Origin: JBEKYD01 sp049509915
GTDB lineage: Bacteria; Acidobacteriota; Terriglobia; Bryobacterales; Bryobacteraceae
Length of the DNA stretch: 64,000 nucleotides
Direction of reading: 5' to 3'
NCBI GenBank assembly: GCA_049509915.1
Contig: JBEKZL010000014.1
Location: 6,402 to 70,401 of the forward strand
The notes under the pieces are model-generated. The model was given only the letters and a program-made list of their open reading frames with translations. It ran no database searches and was not told the DNA's origin. A program made the position numbers and the translations under genes. Shown piece after piece: positions 7,974 through 16,016 of this stretch (within the stretch, counting starts at the first letter, position 1; each line of letters begins with the position of its first letter).

Positions 7974-10169
7974 TCATCCGAGATCGACGGCGACAGCTTC
8001 GTGGATCAGGACTCGGGGGACGGTAAGTTCAATCCAGCCGTTAATCCGCGTGAAGGGGATCCGGTCGCCGGAGCGCAGCAGCGATACCGACTTGGGCTGC
8101 GACGGGACTTTGATTCGCACTCTTATATCCAACAACGGAAGGAAGCTTTCTCGCGCGCGGAGATGTTTGTTCTTATTGCCGGTGTCAGCCAGTAAATGCA
8201 GGACGATGGCATTTTTCGAGGCCATCAGATGGGGCGTGAGACCGGGTTGGTATTCAATCTCATAGGAACGCTTCGCTCCGAGATAGGGCTCGAACAACCT
8301 GCCGAACGAGGTCCGTAGGATGGGCATTTCGGCCTCCTCGTAAATCGCTTCGAAGCCGGAGGCGATGTAGATTACTTTGCCGCGGCCAAGAGTATTGCCG
8401 ACGCCGGCGGGGCCGATGGTGGCGCGGTGTCCGCGATCGATGGTTTGGGCCAGCACCCTGCCGCCGTTGGCGCGAATGCGCATCACTTGGGGATCCTGCG
8501 GGATGAGGTCCCCCGTGCGGGCATTCATATAGAGGTCGGGCATCTCGATGGGCTCGGGGTCGAGCAACGAGGCGCCGAACACGTCGGCGAGGCCGAAATC
8601 CGCGCGCACGCGGCCGTACTCGTCGGCGACCGATGTCAGATGAGTGGCGATGAGAGCGCCGCCGTTCCGCACATAGTCGCGCAGCATGCCGCACTGCTTC
8701 TCGCTGAGGCAGGCGCAGTTAGGGGCGTAGATCATCTGATATTTCGAGAGAAGCTCGGTCGACATGTTCCAGTCGAGAAACGGTTCGGCCTCGTAGCTGT
8801 TGGCCTTCAGCAACCTGTATGCGCCATGGAAGTAATTGGGGTAGGCTCCAGGTACGAAATGTTTGCCGGTATACCAGTCGAGAGTCTGGCCGCCAACCAC
8901 GATACCGACCTGCGGCTGCGATGCCAGCGTGCGCAGCAGTGCGTCGTGCTTCTGGGCGAAGTCGAAAATCTCTTTGATGTAACGTCCGCTCTCGTAGGCC
9001 AACGGACCTTGCTGGTTGTAGAAGAAGCGTGACATGCTCCAGTAGACGAGTCCCACGCCGGCGGCAATCGCCGCCGCGCCATCGATTAGCAGTTCCTGGC
9101 TCTCGACCGGATAGCTGTACCAGCCGCGTACGGTCGAGTCCTTCATGTGTTCGCGGTTGTAATCGGTGTGGCTTCCGACATAAGTCCAGGTGACTTTGCC
9201 GGTGGACTGGCCGAGTTGCATGTTGAACAACTTCTCTTCCGGTGTTTCGGCGGCTTCGAACATGAAGCCGTCGGCGACCGGAATGGCGCGGCTGCGCCAA
9301 CCGCGGCGGCCGAGCAGCGAACTGTCGTTGAACAGGACCGGAACGTCGCGCGTCCGGCGAATCATCTCGCGGATCTCGGCGAAAAATCCGATTACGACGT
9401 CGTTGGCCATCCAGTTCTGATACTCGATGTCATCGTCGAGCGAAATGCCCTGGTCGGGGATGGCCTTGCCGAATTTTTTCCGGTAAGCCGCCTGGCAGTA
9501 TGGGCAGTGGCAGAAATCGCGGCCGTGATCCATGCCCTGATAAGGGCCGTCGAAGTACATCACGTCGACTGCGTATTGGGTGAGCACCTCGCGCACCAGC
9601 GTGCGGATCACCGCGCGCAGGGGCGAATTGAGACAGCCTTCGAAAAAGGTCGCCCAGCCGTAGTGGCTGGTGATCATGGGCCGGCCGTCGGCGAATTTCT
9701 TGCTCCAATCGGCATAGCGGGGGTCGGTCGAAGTGGAGTCCATGAAGGGGTGATTCAAGGGCATGTAGGCGACTACGCGGAGTCCGGCCTGTTTCGCGAG
9801 TTCGACCGTCTCGCGCATGGGATCGCCTTTGAGTTCGGGATGGATGGGATAGCCCGACTTGGTCGGGAAGTAGGCGAAATAGGAGGCGGAGGGGTAGCGC
9901 AGGGCGTCGGCGTTGAGGTCGCGGGCGATATCGACGGCCTTCCTCGCCTGGTAATCGAGTGAGGGATAGAAGGGCGGGTTGTAGGCCTCGGCGATCAGAA
10001 TGCGCGGGTTGCGAATCCATTCATAGGTAGACATTCCGGCGGGCGCGGCGTGAGATTCTGGGATGTCGAGCCGCGCGGCGGCGGCAATCAAGGCGGATTG
10101 CCGCAGGAGTTCGCGGCGAGTGACGATCTTCGTGCGTGGCTCGGCAGCGGCGGCGCGGATTATTTCCAT
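7974..10169 (-). CDS. Secreted glycoside-hydrolase-like TIM-barrel protein
   Basis: This 731-residue protein has a twin-arginine-type leader (TRRELLRQSALIAAAARL). The first ~400 residues look like a (beta/alpha)8 barrel of the hypothetical glycosyl hydrolase/alpha-fucosidase-like superfamily (VDIARDLNADALRYPS, VDVMYFDGPYQG, then a Cys/His cluster HCPYC). The C-terminal half carries a flavodoxin-like glutamine-amidotransferase/beta-galactosidase-trimerisation-like section (QMIYAPNCACLS, GALIATHLTSVADEYGRVR). It probably acts on polysaccharide outside the cytoplasm. The Asp in MYFDGPY is a candidate catalytic residue by analogy. The substrate is unknown. It is convergent with the dehydratase, with a family A repeat between them. 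Confidence 0.7.
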   Translation of the reverse strand: MEIIRAAAAEPRTKIVTRRELLRQSALIAAAARLDIPESHAAPAGMSTYEWIRNPRILIAEAYNPPFYPSLDYQARKAVDIARDLNADALRYPSASYFAYFPTKSGYPIHPELKGDPMRETVELAKQAGLRVVAYMPLNHPFMDSTSTDPRYADWSKKFADGRPMITSHYGWATFFEGCLNSPLRAVIRTLVREVLTQYAVDVMYFDGPYQGMDHGRDFCHCPYCQAAYRKKFGKAIPDQGISLDDDIEYQNWMANDVVIGFFAEIREMIRRTRDVPVLFNDSSLLGRRGWRSRAIPVADGFMFEAAETPEEKLFNMQLGQSTGKVTWTYVGSHTDYNREHMKDSTVRGWYSYPVESQELLIDGAAAIAAGVGLVYWSMSRFFYNQQGPLAYESGRYIKEIFDFAQKHDALLRTLASQPQVGIVVGGQTLDWYTGKHFVPGAYPNYFHGAYRLLKANSYEAEPFLDWNMSTELLSKYQMIYAPNCACLSEKQCGMLRDYVRNGGALIATHLTSVADEYGRVRADFGLADVFGASLLDPEPIEMPDLYMNARTGDLIPQDPQVMRIRANGGRVLAQTIDRGHRATIGPAGVGNTLGRGKVIYIASGFEAIYEEAEMPILRTSFGRLFEPYLGAKRSYEIEYQPGLTPHLMASKNAIVLHLLADTGNKNKHLRARESFLPLLDIRVRIKVPSQPKSVSLLRSGDRIPFTRINGWIELTVPRVLIHEAVAVDLG

Positions 10170-10250
10170 TTCTACACCTTACCAGCCAGCCGCGGGCGGG
10201 CGTGCTAGCCCCCATCTTCCACCGATGCCGAGAACACCTAGAATGGAGGC

Positions 10251-10490
10251 ATGGATTGGTCTGATTGCCCTTTGGTCGAAGTGATTCCAGGCAAGGTCAG
10301 CGGTGTACCGCTGCTCAAGAACACGCGCTTGCCGGTGGAGGCAATCACCGGAAATTACGACGCCTTCCGCGATGAGGGATTACCCGCGGACTCCGCCATA
10401 GCTGAAACCCTCGATTGCTACCCGGGAGCAGGGTTTGAAACGATCATAGCGATTCTCGACTATCGTGCCGCCCACCAGGCGCAGCCTTGA
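10251..10490 (+). CDS. DUF433 antitoxin-like protein
   Basis: The product is 79 residues. The sequence VIPGKVSGVPLLKNTRLPVE followed by a short helical part with AETLDCYPG matches the DUF433 winged-helix family, the presumed DNA-binding antitoxin of DUF433/DUF5615 modules. GGAGG lies immediately before the ATG. Its stop overlaps the TTG start of the next gene by three bases (TTGA), so the two are translationally coupled. A second pair lies at 19791-20344 on the other strand. Confidence 0.85.
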   Translation: MDWSDCPLVEVIPGKVSGVPLLKNTRLPVEAITGNYDAFRDEGLPADSAIAETLDCYPGAGFETIIAILDYRAAHQAQP

Positions 10491-10849
10491 AGATTCTGTT
10501 CGACGAGGACGTGCCCCGGAAGCCTGCCCGAGCGTTGCCCAGGCATGAAATCCATACCGTGGTCAGCATGCGATGGGGCGGCGTCAAGAACGGCGCGTTG
10601 CTAACGTTGATCGAGCGCGAACGCTTCGACGTTTTCCTCACCGGTGACAAGAACATGCAAAACCAGCAGCGGCTCGAAGGCCGTCCGTTTGCCGTGCTGA
10701 TTATGTCCGCGATCAACTGGCCAGTGGTCAGGCCCCATGTTCACAAGATTGCTCTGGCGTTAGATAGCGCGCGGCCCGGCACGGTGAACACGATAGATTG
10801 CGGCGTCTTCGTTCCGCGTCCCACACGCACGTCGAGCGAAAGTGAGTAA
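10487..10849 (+). CDS. DUF5615 PIN-like toxin
   Basis: The product is 120 residues. It begins with a TTG overlapping the antitoxin stop, giving MKILFDEDVPRK, and continues with DVFLTGDKNMQNQQ. The acidic pair in LFDEDVP and the TGDKNM block are hallmarks of the DUF5615 PIN-like family (usual forms LLDENLP and TxDxDF), expected to be RNase toxins of a type II system. The C-terminal 25 residues (PRPTRTSSESE) are disordered. The DUF5615 family is known to pair with DUF433. Toxicity itself is inferred. Confidence 0.8.
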   Translation: MKILFDEDVPRKPARALPRHEIHTVVSMRWGGVKNGALLTLIERERFDVFLTGDKNMQNQQRLEGRPFAVLIMSAINWPVVRPHVHKIALALDSARPGTVNTIDCGVFVPRPTRTSSESE

Positions 10850-10913
10850 GTGCCGTCCCATATTGGGTCGCCTGTGCAACAAGACGAATAGCACTGTTTA
10901 TACTTCTGGCAGC

Positions 10914-11303
10914 TTATCCCGCCATAATCGGCAGCACGAGCGCGAGGAGCCACGAAACGGGCATCACCAGAAAGATGAGGAAAACTGACGTACCGTGGAC
11001 ATTAAATCTCTCGACCGAGCTGGCTGCCAACGCCACCACTCACGGAGCAGCAAAGACTATTCCGGCTGCTTTTCGTCGGGTGCCTGCGGGGAACTGTTTG
11101 GCCCAGCCGATTACAGCAACAAACGATAAGACGATGCCGACCAACAGGGCCCAAATGAACCACCCAAAGTGGCTGCTCAGGAAGTCGAACCTGAAGTGGG
11201 CGGCATCCCCTACGTAGCCGGCGCCAACACCAATCACGATCAGAACGACGCCGACAAATATGCCAATCGTCCAGAATGAAGACTTGCGCCCGGTGCTTTC
11301 CAT
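10914..11303 (-). pseudogene. Small four-helix membrane protein interrupted by an in-frame TGA
   Basis: The 5' part (from ATG 11303) encodes two TM helices (SFWTIGIFVGVVLIVIGVGA; GWFIWALLVGIVLSFVAVIG) and runs into TGA at 11040-11042 in the middle of a third hydrophobic stretch (AAGIVFAAP-stop-VVALAASS). The same frame then stays open with a fourth helix (VFLIFLVMPVSWLLALVLP) to the TAA at 10914-10916. The hydrophobic pattern continues across the stop without frame change, so a single nonsense change in a ~128-aa protein is the simplest reading. The family is not recognised. Confidence 0.6.
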
Positions 11304-11518
11304 CTCATAAGAATCATCTCATCTCATGGGCCTCGTTCGCTGTTTCACGCCAGCCATTGCAACGCTACCGGCCGGGGGCTATCCTTGTGCTTCGTATAGG
11401 GTGGCGGCGGGCCGGACCAAGCCCGCGCCGCCCGGAATCGGAGCTTATGGGTTTCCCTAGTTCGACTCCGCCGGTGGAGAGCCACGAACTCCGCCAGCGT
11501 TCCGCGCACGAGGGTCCG

Positions 11519-12676
11519 ATGACCTCGCGAGAGCGGCTTCTCACGGCGCTTGCCGGGAAAGTTCCGGATCGCCTTCCGGTCACCACACACCATGTGCTGA
11601 CCTGCTTTCTTCAGGAGCACTTCGGCGGGCGGTCGAGCCGCGAGTTCTTCGATTGGTACGGCCTCGACGCCATCACCTGGACGGTGCCGCACCTTCCGCA
11701 CGCCGACAACGGCGAATATCCCGACCCCTTGCAGGCGGAGCCTGGGTTCCTCGAGAGCCGGCGCGTGGCGTCGCTCGGTTGGCACGTGGAGTTCGAAGAG
11801 CTGCCCGGCCGGGACCGCAAGACCACGCGCTATCGTTTCGTGACCCCGAAGGGGACGCTCAGCATGGTGACCGAAGACGACGGCCGCTCCACATGGGTGG
11901 CCGAACCGCTCATCAAGCAAAAGCGCGATATCGACCTCATCGGCGAGTTCGCCACGGCTCCCAGGTGCGATGTCGAAGCCGTGAACCGGGAGGCCGAAGC
12001 ATTTGGAGACCGGGGCATCGTCCGCGGCCACATCTGCGCTTTCGACGTTTTCGGCCAGCCGGGATGCTGGCAGGATGCCTGCTGTCTGGCCGGAACCGAG
12101 AAGCTCATCCTGGCTGCGCACGACGACCCGGAGTGGGTACACGAGTTGCTGCGAATTCTTCAGCGGCGCAAGATCGTTTTCATCCGGTCGCTGAAAAGCG
12201 CCCGCTACGACGTGCTGGAGCTGGGCGGCGGCGACGCTTCTTCCACCGTCATCTCGCCGCGCATGTTCGACCAGTTCGTGGCGCCCTACGATTCCGAGTT
12301 GATCGCCGAAGCGCACCTGGCCGGCCAGCGCATCGTCTACCACACCTGCGGTGGCATGATGGCGATGCTGGAGCGAATCGCCGCCATGCGGCCCGACGCC
12401 ATGGAGACTTTCACCCCGCCCGCCATGGGAGGCGACACGGTTCTTGCCGAGGCCAAGCGCCGCGTGGGCGCGAAGGTCTGCATGATCGGCGGTTTCGACC
12501 AGTTCCATTTCTTCGTGGGCTGCTCGCCGGACCAGACTCGGGCAGCCGTCCGCCGGTGCTTCGCCGAAGCCGGCGCCAACGGCGGCTACATTCTGAGCCC
12601 TTCGGATCATTTCTTCGATGCCGAACCCGAACTGATCGCGGCCTTCGCCGATGAAGCGCGAAAGTGTGTTTACTGA
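11519..12676 (+). CDS. Uroporphyrinogen-decarboxylase-family protein
   Basis: The product is 385 residues. It opens with MTSRERLLTALAGKVPDRLP, the standard opening of URO-D-superfamily proteins (R-E-R-x-x-x-A-L-x-x-x-x-P-D-R-x-P). Further on are DVLELGGGDASSTVISPRMF, YHTCGGMMAMLE and GGFDQFHFF, as in the MtaA/CmuA-like methyltransferase branch and not in the haem enzyme HemE. GAGGG at a good spacing precedes ATG 11519, so the longer frame upstream was not used. It abuts the RhaT-like gene (TGA immediately followed by ATG), so the two are co-transcribed. In acidobacteria such orphan URO-D proteins cluster with sugar genes. Their reaction is unknown. Confidence 0.8.
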   Translation: MTSRERLLTALAGKVPDRLPVTTHHVLTCFLQEHFGGRSSREFFDWYGLDAITWTVPHLPHADNGEYPDPLQAEPGFLESRRVASLGWHVEFEELPGRDRKTTRYRFVTPKGTLSMVTEDDGRSTWVAEPLIKQKRDIDLIGEFATAPRCDVEAVNREAEAFGDRGIVRGHICAFDVFGQPGCWQDACCLAGTEKLILAAHDDPEWVHELLRILQRRKIVFIRSLKSARYDVLELGGGDASSTVISPRMFDQFVAPYDSELIAEAHLAGQRIVYHTCGGMMAMLERIAAMRPDAMETFTPPAMGGDTVLAEAKRRVGAKVCMIGGFDQFHFFVGCSPDQTRAAVRRCFAEAGANGGYILSPSDHFFDAEPELIAAFADEARKCVY

Positions 12677-13657
12677 ATGCCGGCCGGGTTGATACTAGTA
12701 ATTTTCGGCGGGCTGATGAACGGCAGCTTCGCCACGCCCATGAAGGGGATTCGCGGCTGGCAGTGGGAACACACCTGGCTGGTGTGGTCGGTCACGGGCC
12801 TGGTTGTCCTGCCGGGTTGCGCCGCGCTGGCGACGGTGGTGCGGCCGTGGCACGTGTATGCCGCCGCGGCGCCGGAGTCGGTGGCGATTGTGGTCCTGTT
12901 CGGGTCGCTGTGGGGCATCAGTTCGATTCTGTTCGGGCTGGGCGTGAGCCGGGTCGGATTGGCGATCGGATTCGGTGTGATCATCGGCATCTCGTCCATT
13001 CTGGGATCGTTAGTCCCGCTGATTTTCCTGCATCCGGAGTCTCTGTGGCGGCCGGCGGGGCTGCTCACCATGGTCGGCGTCCTGCTGCTCGGGAGCGGCG
13101 TGGCGTCGAGCGCCATCGCCGGGCGGAGCCGCGGTGCCTCCATTTCGGTGACGCGCGGCGGTCTCGCCATCTGCGTGCTGAGCGGATTGGGCGCGCCGAT
13201 GGTCAACTTCGGGCTGGCGTTTGGCGCCGGCATCGTCGCCAGCGCCGAGAAGACAGGTACAGCGCCGGTGCACGCCCTGAATGCCATCTGGCCTCTGCTG
13301 CTGAGCGGAGCCTTTCTTAGCAACGCGGGTTATTGCCTCTACCTCATGCGCCGGAAATCGGGATTCCGGGCCTTCCGCCAGCCTCGCGCCGCCGCCAACT
13401 TTGCCTTATCCGCCCTGATGGGCGCGCTGTGGATGGGCAGCAACCTGGCCTATGGGTATGGAACCTCCCGCCTCGGTCCGTTGGGGCTGGTCCTGGGATG
13501 GCCGATCATGATGGCCTGCGTGGTTCTGACTGCCAACGGATGGGGCGTGGCGACCGGAGAATGGCGGAACGCGAGGCCGCGCTCGAAGCGATGGATGGCG
13601 GCAGGTGTGATACTGCTCGTCGCGGGAGTGGCGGTCATTGGCAGCGCCGCAATGTAG
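12677..13657 (+). CDS. RhaT-like L-rhamnose/proton symporter family transporter
   Basis: This is a 326-residue integral membrane protein with about ten TM helices. The sequence GGLMNGSFATPMKGIRGWQW (residues 11-30), then LWGISSILFGLGVSRVGLAI and MGALWMGSNLAYGYG, matches the RhaT family of the drug/metabolite transporter superfamily, which import L-rhamnose or related 6-deoxysugars with protons. Its ATG follows the stop of the URO-D-family gene with no spacer, indicating one transcript. The substrate is inferred from family only. Confidence 0.85.
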   Translation: MPAGLILVIFGGLMNGSFATPMKGIRGWQWEHTWLVWSVTGLVVLPGCAALATVVRPWHVYAAAAPESVAIVVLFGSLWGISSILFGLGVSRVGLAIGFGVIIGISSILGSLVPLIFLHPESLWRPAGLLTMVGVLLLGSGVASSAIAGRSRGASISVTRGGLAICVLSGLGAPMVNFGLAFGAGIVASAEKTGTAPVHALNAIWPLLLSGAFLSNAGYCLYLMRRKSGFRAFRQPRAAANFALSALMGALWMGSNLAYGYGTSRLGPLGLVLGWPIMMACVVLTANGWGVATGEWRNARPRSKRWMAAGVILLVAGVAVIGSAAM

Positions 13658-13675
13658 CGGGCGCGGCGTTTTCAA

Positions 13676-14291
13676 TCAGCTCGATGCGGCTGCCGGCCAG
13701 TCCAGACCCTCCAGTTGGTCAACGAGAAACCGCCGCATTGCCACCACGGTGGCTCCGGCGCGCATGAGGGTGACTCCGTCCTCGATCGAAGCCACGCCGC
13801 CGGAAGCCTTGATGCCGAGCGTGGGGCCGACCGTTTCGCGGATCAAGCCGATGTCGTGTACGGTGGCGCGGCCCGGTCCGAAACCGGTGCAGGTCTTGAT
13901 GAAGTCCGCGCCGCTATCGAGAACCAACCTCGCAGATGTCCCGCGCGACGCGGGCATAATCGCCCGCCTTGAAGGCGGCGATGTTCATCACCATGTCCAT
14001 GTCGGTGGCGCCGCGGCGAAGTCCCTCTTCGGCCTCCAGGCACTTGACACGCGTGGTTTGACCGCCGCCCGGGAAGGAAATCGGGATCTGCGCCCGCACC
14101 GGCGAACCTTTCAACTCGTCCACCAGGGCGCCCAAATGTTGCGGAAAGGCCACTACTGCACGAAAGCCGTAGTTCCTGGCGGCACGGCAGGCGGCCCGTG
14201 CCTCTTCCTCGCTGGCCGTAATGGTAAGCGCTTCCGAATAGTCGATCGCGGCTACCAGGCGGCCAATTTCTTCCGATGTGATCGAGTGCAT
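13676..14291 (-). pseudogene. deoC: deoC (deoxyribose-phosphate aldolase) with internal deletion and frameshift
   Basis: The 5' frame (ATG 14291) reads MHSITSEEIGRLVAAIDYSE through TDMDMVMNIAAFKAGDYARV to ICEVGSR and stops. A second frame continues LDSGADFIKTCTGFGPGRAT and GIKASGGV. DeoC catalytic residues remain on the two pieces (Asp of DMVMNI, Schiff-base Lys of FIKTCTGF, Lys of IKASGG). Roughly 25-30 residues that normally sit between them, the VKVIxETxLLTxEE strand and helix, are missing, and the junction near 13925-13940 is out of frame. An active product cannot be made. It is convergent with the RhaT-like gene. An upstream start at 14369 is possible. Confidence 0.85.
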
Positions 14292-14518
14292 ACGCTCCGA
14301 TGATAACGCCTCGTATTCGAACCGCCAAAACAGAGGGGCAGGCCCAATCGCGCATTCCGCGCAAATCACCGGCGTGGAGTAGTGAATGCAAGATTCTCGT
14401 CAATGTATGGTGAGTCTCAACATATCATGGCCAAGCTTATGGTGTCGCGGCTCCGCAATCGCCTGGTGGTCATCTTCGTCGGTGCTGTTCCCATCGCGCC
14501 GGCAGGAGCCCTGCCGCG

Positions 14519-15848
14519 ATGAGTGCTGTGTTGAGCTGGCACGACGCGTACCATGCGGGCGCTACGATCTGCGGTGGAAAGGGCTACAACCTGGCGCGGC
14601 TGGCGCGTTACGGTTTTCGGGTACCTCGCGGCGGCGTGCTGCCGGTCGGCGCGCCGCTTTCAGATATCGGGCGCGGTCTGGAGCAACTGGGACTGCTGGA
14701 GGCCAAAGTCGCGGTGCGCTCCAGTGCCACAGCGGAAGACTCCATGCGTGCGTCGTTTGCCGGCATCCATCGCAGTTACCTCAATGTGAGCGGTAGCGAT
14801 GCCGTGCAACAGGCGGCCCAGGGCTGTATCGACTCGCTCGAAACCGCGCAAGCCATCGCCTATCGCCGCCGGATGGGCTTGGAAGACGAAGAGGTGCGCT
14901 GCGCCGTAGTCGTGTGCGAGATGGTGGAGGCGCGCTGTGCCGGGGTGGCTTTCTCCTGCGACCCGGCGACGGGCCGCCGCGACCTCATTTTGATCGACGC
15001 CGCGAAAGGCCTGGGCGAAGCGGTGGTGAGCGGGCGCGTCAATCCGGAGCGCATGATCTGGCGCCGCCGGTGCGGCAGGGTTTGGCGAGAGAGCGGCTCC
15101 GCCGCCAGTGCTCTGTTGCCGGAGCCGGTCGAAGAAGAACTCGTCCATCTGGTGGATCGCGCGCACTGGGCCCTCGGCGAGGGAAGGGAGCCGCAGGATG
15201 TCGAGTGGGCCTATGACGGAGAGCATCTTTGGTTGCTCCAGGCGCGCCCGGTCACCAGCTTGCCCCGCTACGGATGGCCGCGGACGGCCACATTGCCTCG
15301 CCATTGGTCGACTGCCAACCTCAAGGACAGCCTGCCCGGCGTGCCGTGCGAACTCTCCTGGAGCACGCTCACCGACATCGTCCCCGAAGCCCTCTACGCC
15401 GCGCAGAAAGCCGTTCAATACCCGATTCCGCCGGGCATGGAGGTGGTTCGCCGCTTCCAGGGACGCGCGCTGGGTCGCGGATCCGGCGTGGCTTGTCGAG
15501 CAGGTCCGGTTCCTCCGCGAGAACCCGGCAACACCCAACTTGCGGGAAACCGCCGCCGACACCCGCCGGCGGGCTGAGCGGGAATTGAAGCGGCGCTTCG
15601 GCTGGCGGACGCCTTTCCTGCTCTGGCTGGTGCGCAAGCTGCGCGCGGCCATGGCTGCCCGGGAAGCTGCCAAATCCGCCCTTATATGCCTGATGCTGCC
15701 CATTCGCCGCATCGTGCTGGAGATCGGCCGCCGCCTGGTGGCCGAGGGTAAACTGCCCCAGTGGCTTGGTGTGCGCCGGCCCTGGAAATCGGCTAATGGG
15801 CAACCACGCAGCGTTCCTCCTCCGGGCGCATCTCCGAGAAGGGGATAA
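14519..15848 (+). pseudogene. PEP synthase/PPDK-like (PEP-pyruvate-binding domain) gene, deleted and frameshifted
   Basis: Residues 1-~315 form an ATP-grasp PPDK_N domain (GGKGYNLARLARYGFRVPRG; VAVRSSATAEDSMRASFAGI; VDRAHWALGEGREPQDVEWA; LLQARPVTS). After RRFQGRA near 15470 the frame is lost. A second frame picks up at ADPAWLVEQVRFLRENP and runs to VLEIGRRLVAEGKL near 15755 before turning to non-homologous sequence. The stretch between the halves and the whole C-terminal PEP-utilising His domain are missing. This resembles PpsA/rifampin-phosphotransferase-type proteins. It is divergent from deoC, also broken, with about 225 bp between them in which no gene is visible. Confidence 0.8.
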
Positions 15849-16016
15849 GTGCCGGGCAATGACGCCAACTTCCCGGTCCGTCGTCCAGGACTTATCCCCT
15901 ATTGCGCGCGATCCGGCCCCTGCGAGCCGAGAGAAGAGACGAACTTGGGTCTTGCCGGTCCAAACAACAGGAACGGGTGTCAGTACCAGATTGACAAGCT
16001 CTGTTTTCCGCCGAGC

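Noticed and set aside
9147..9962. 271-aa ORF antisense to the glycoside-hydrolase-like gene
   Set aside because: The minus frame has a signal peptide and barrel motifs; the plus frame has no recognisable domain.
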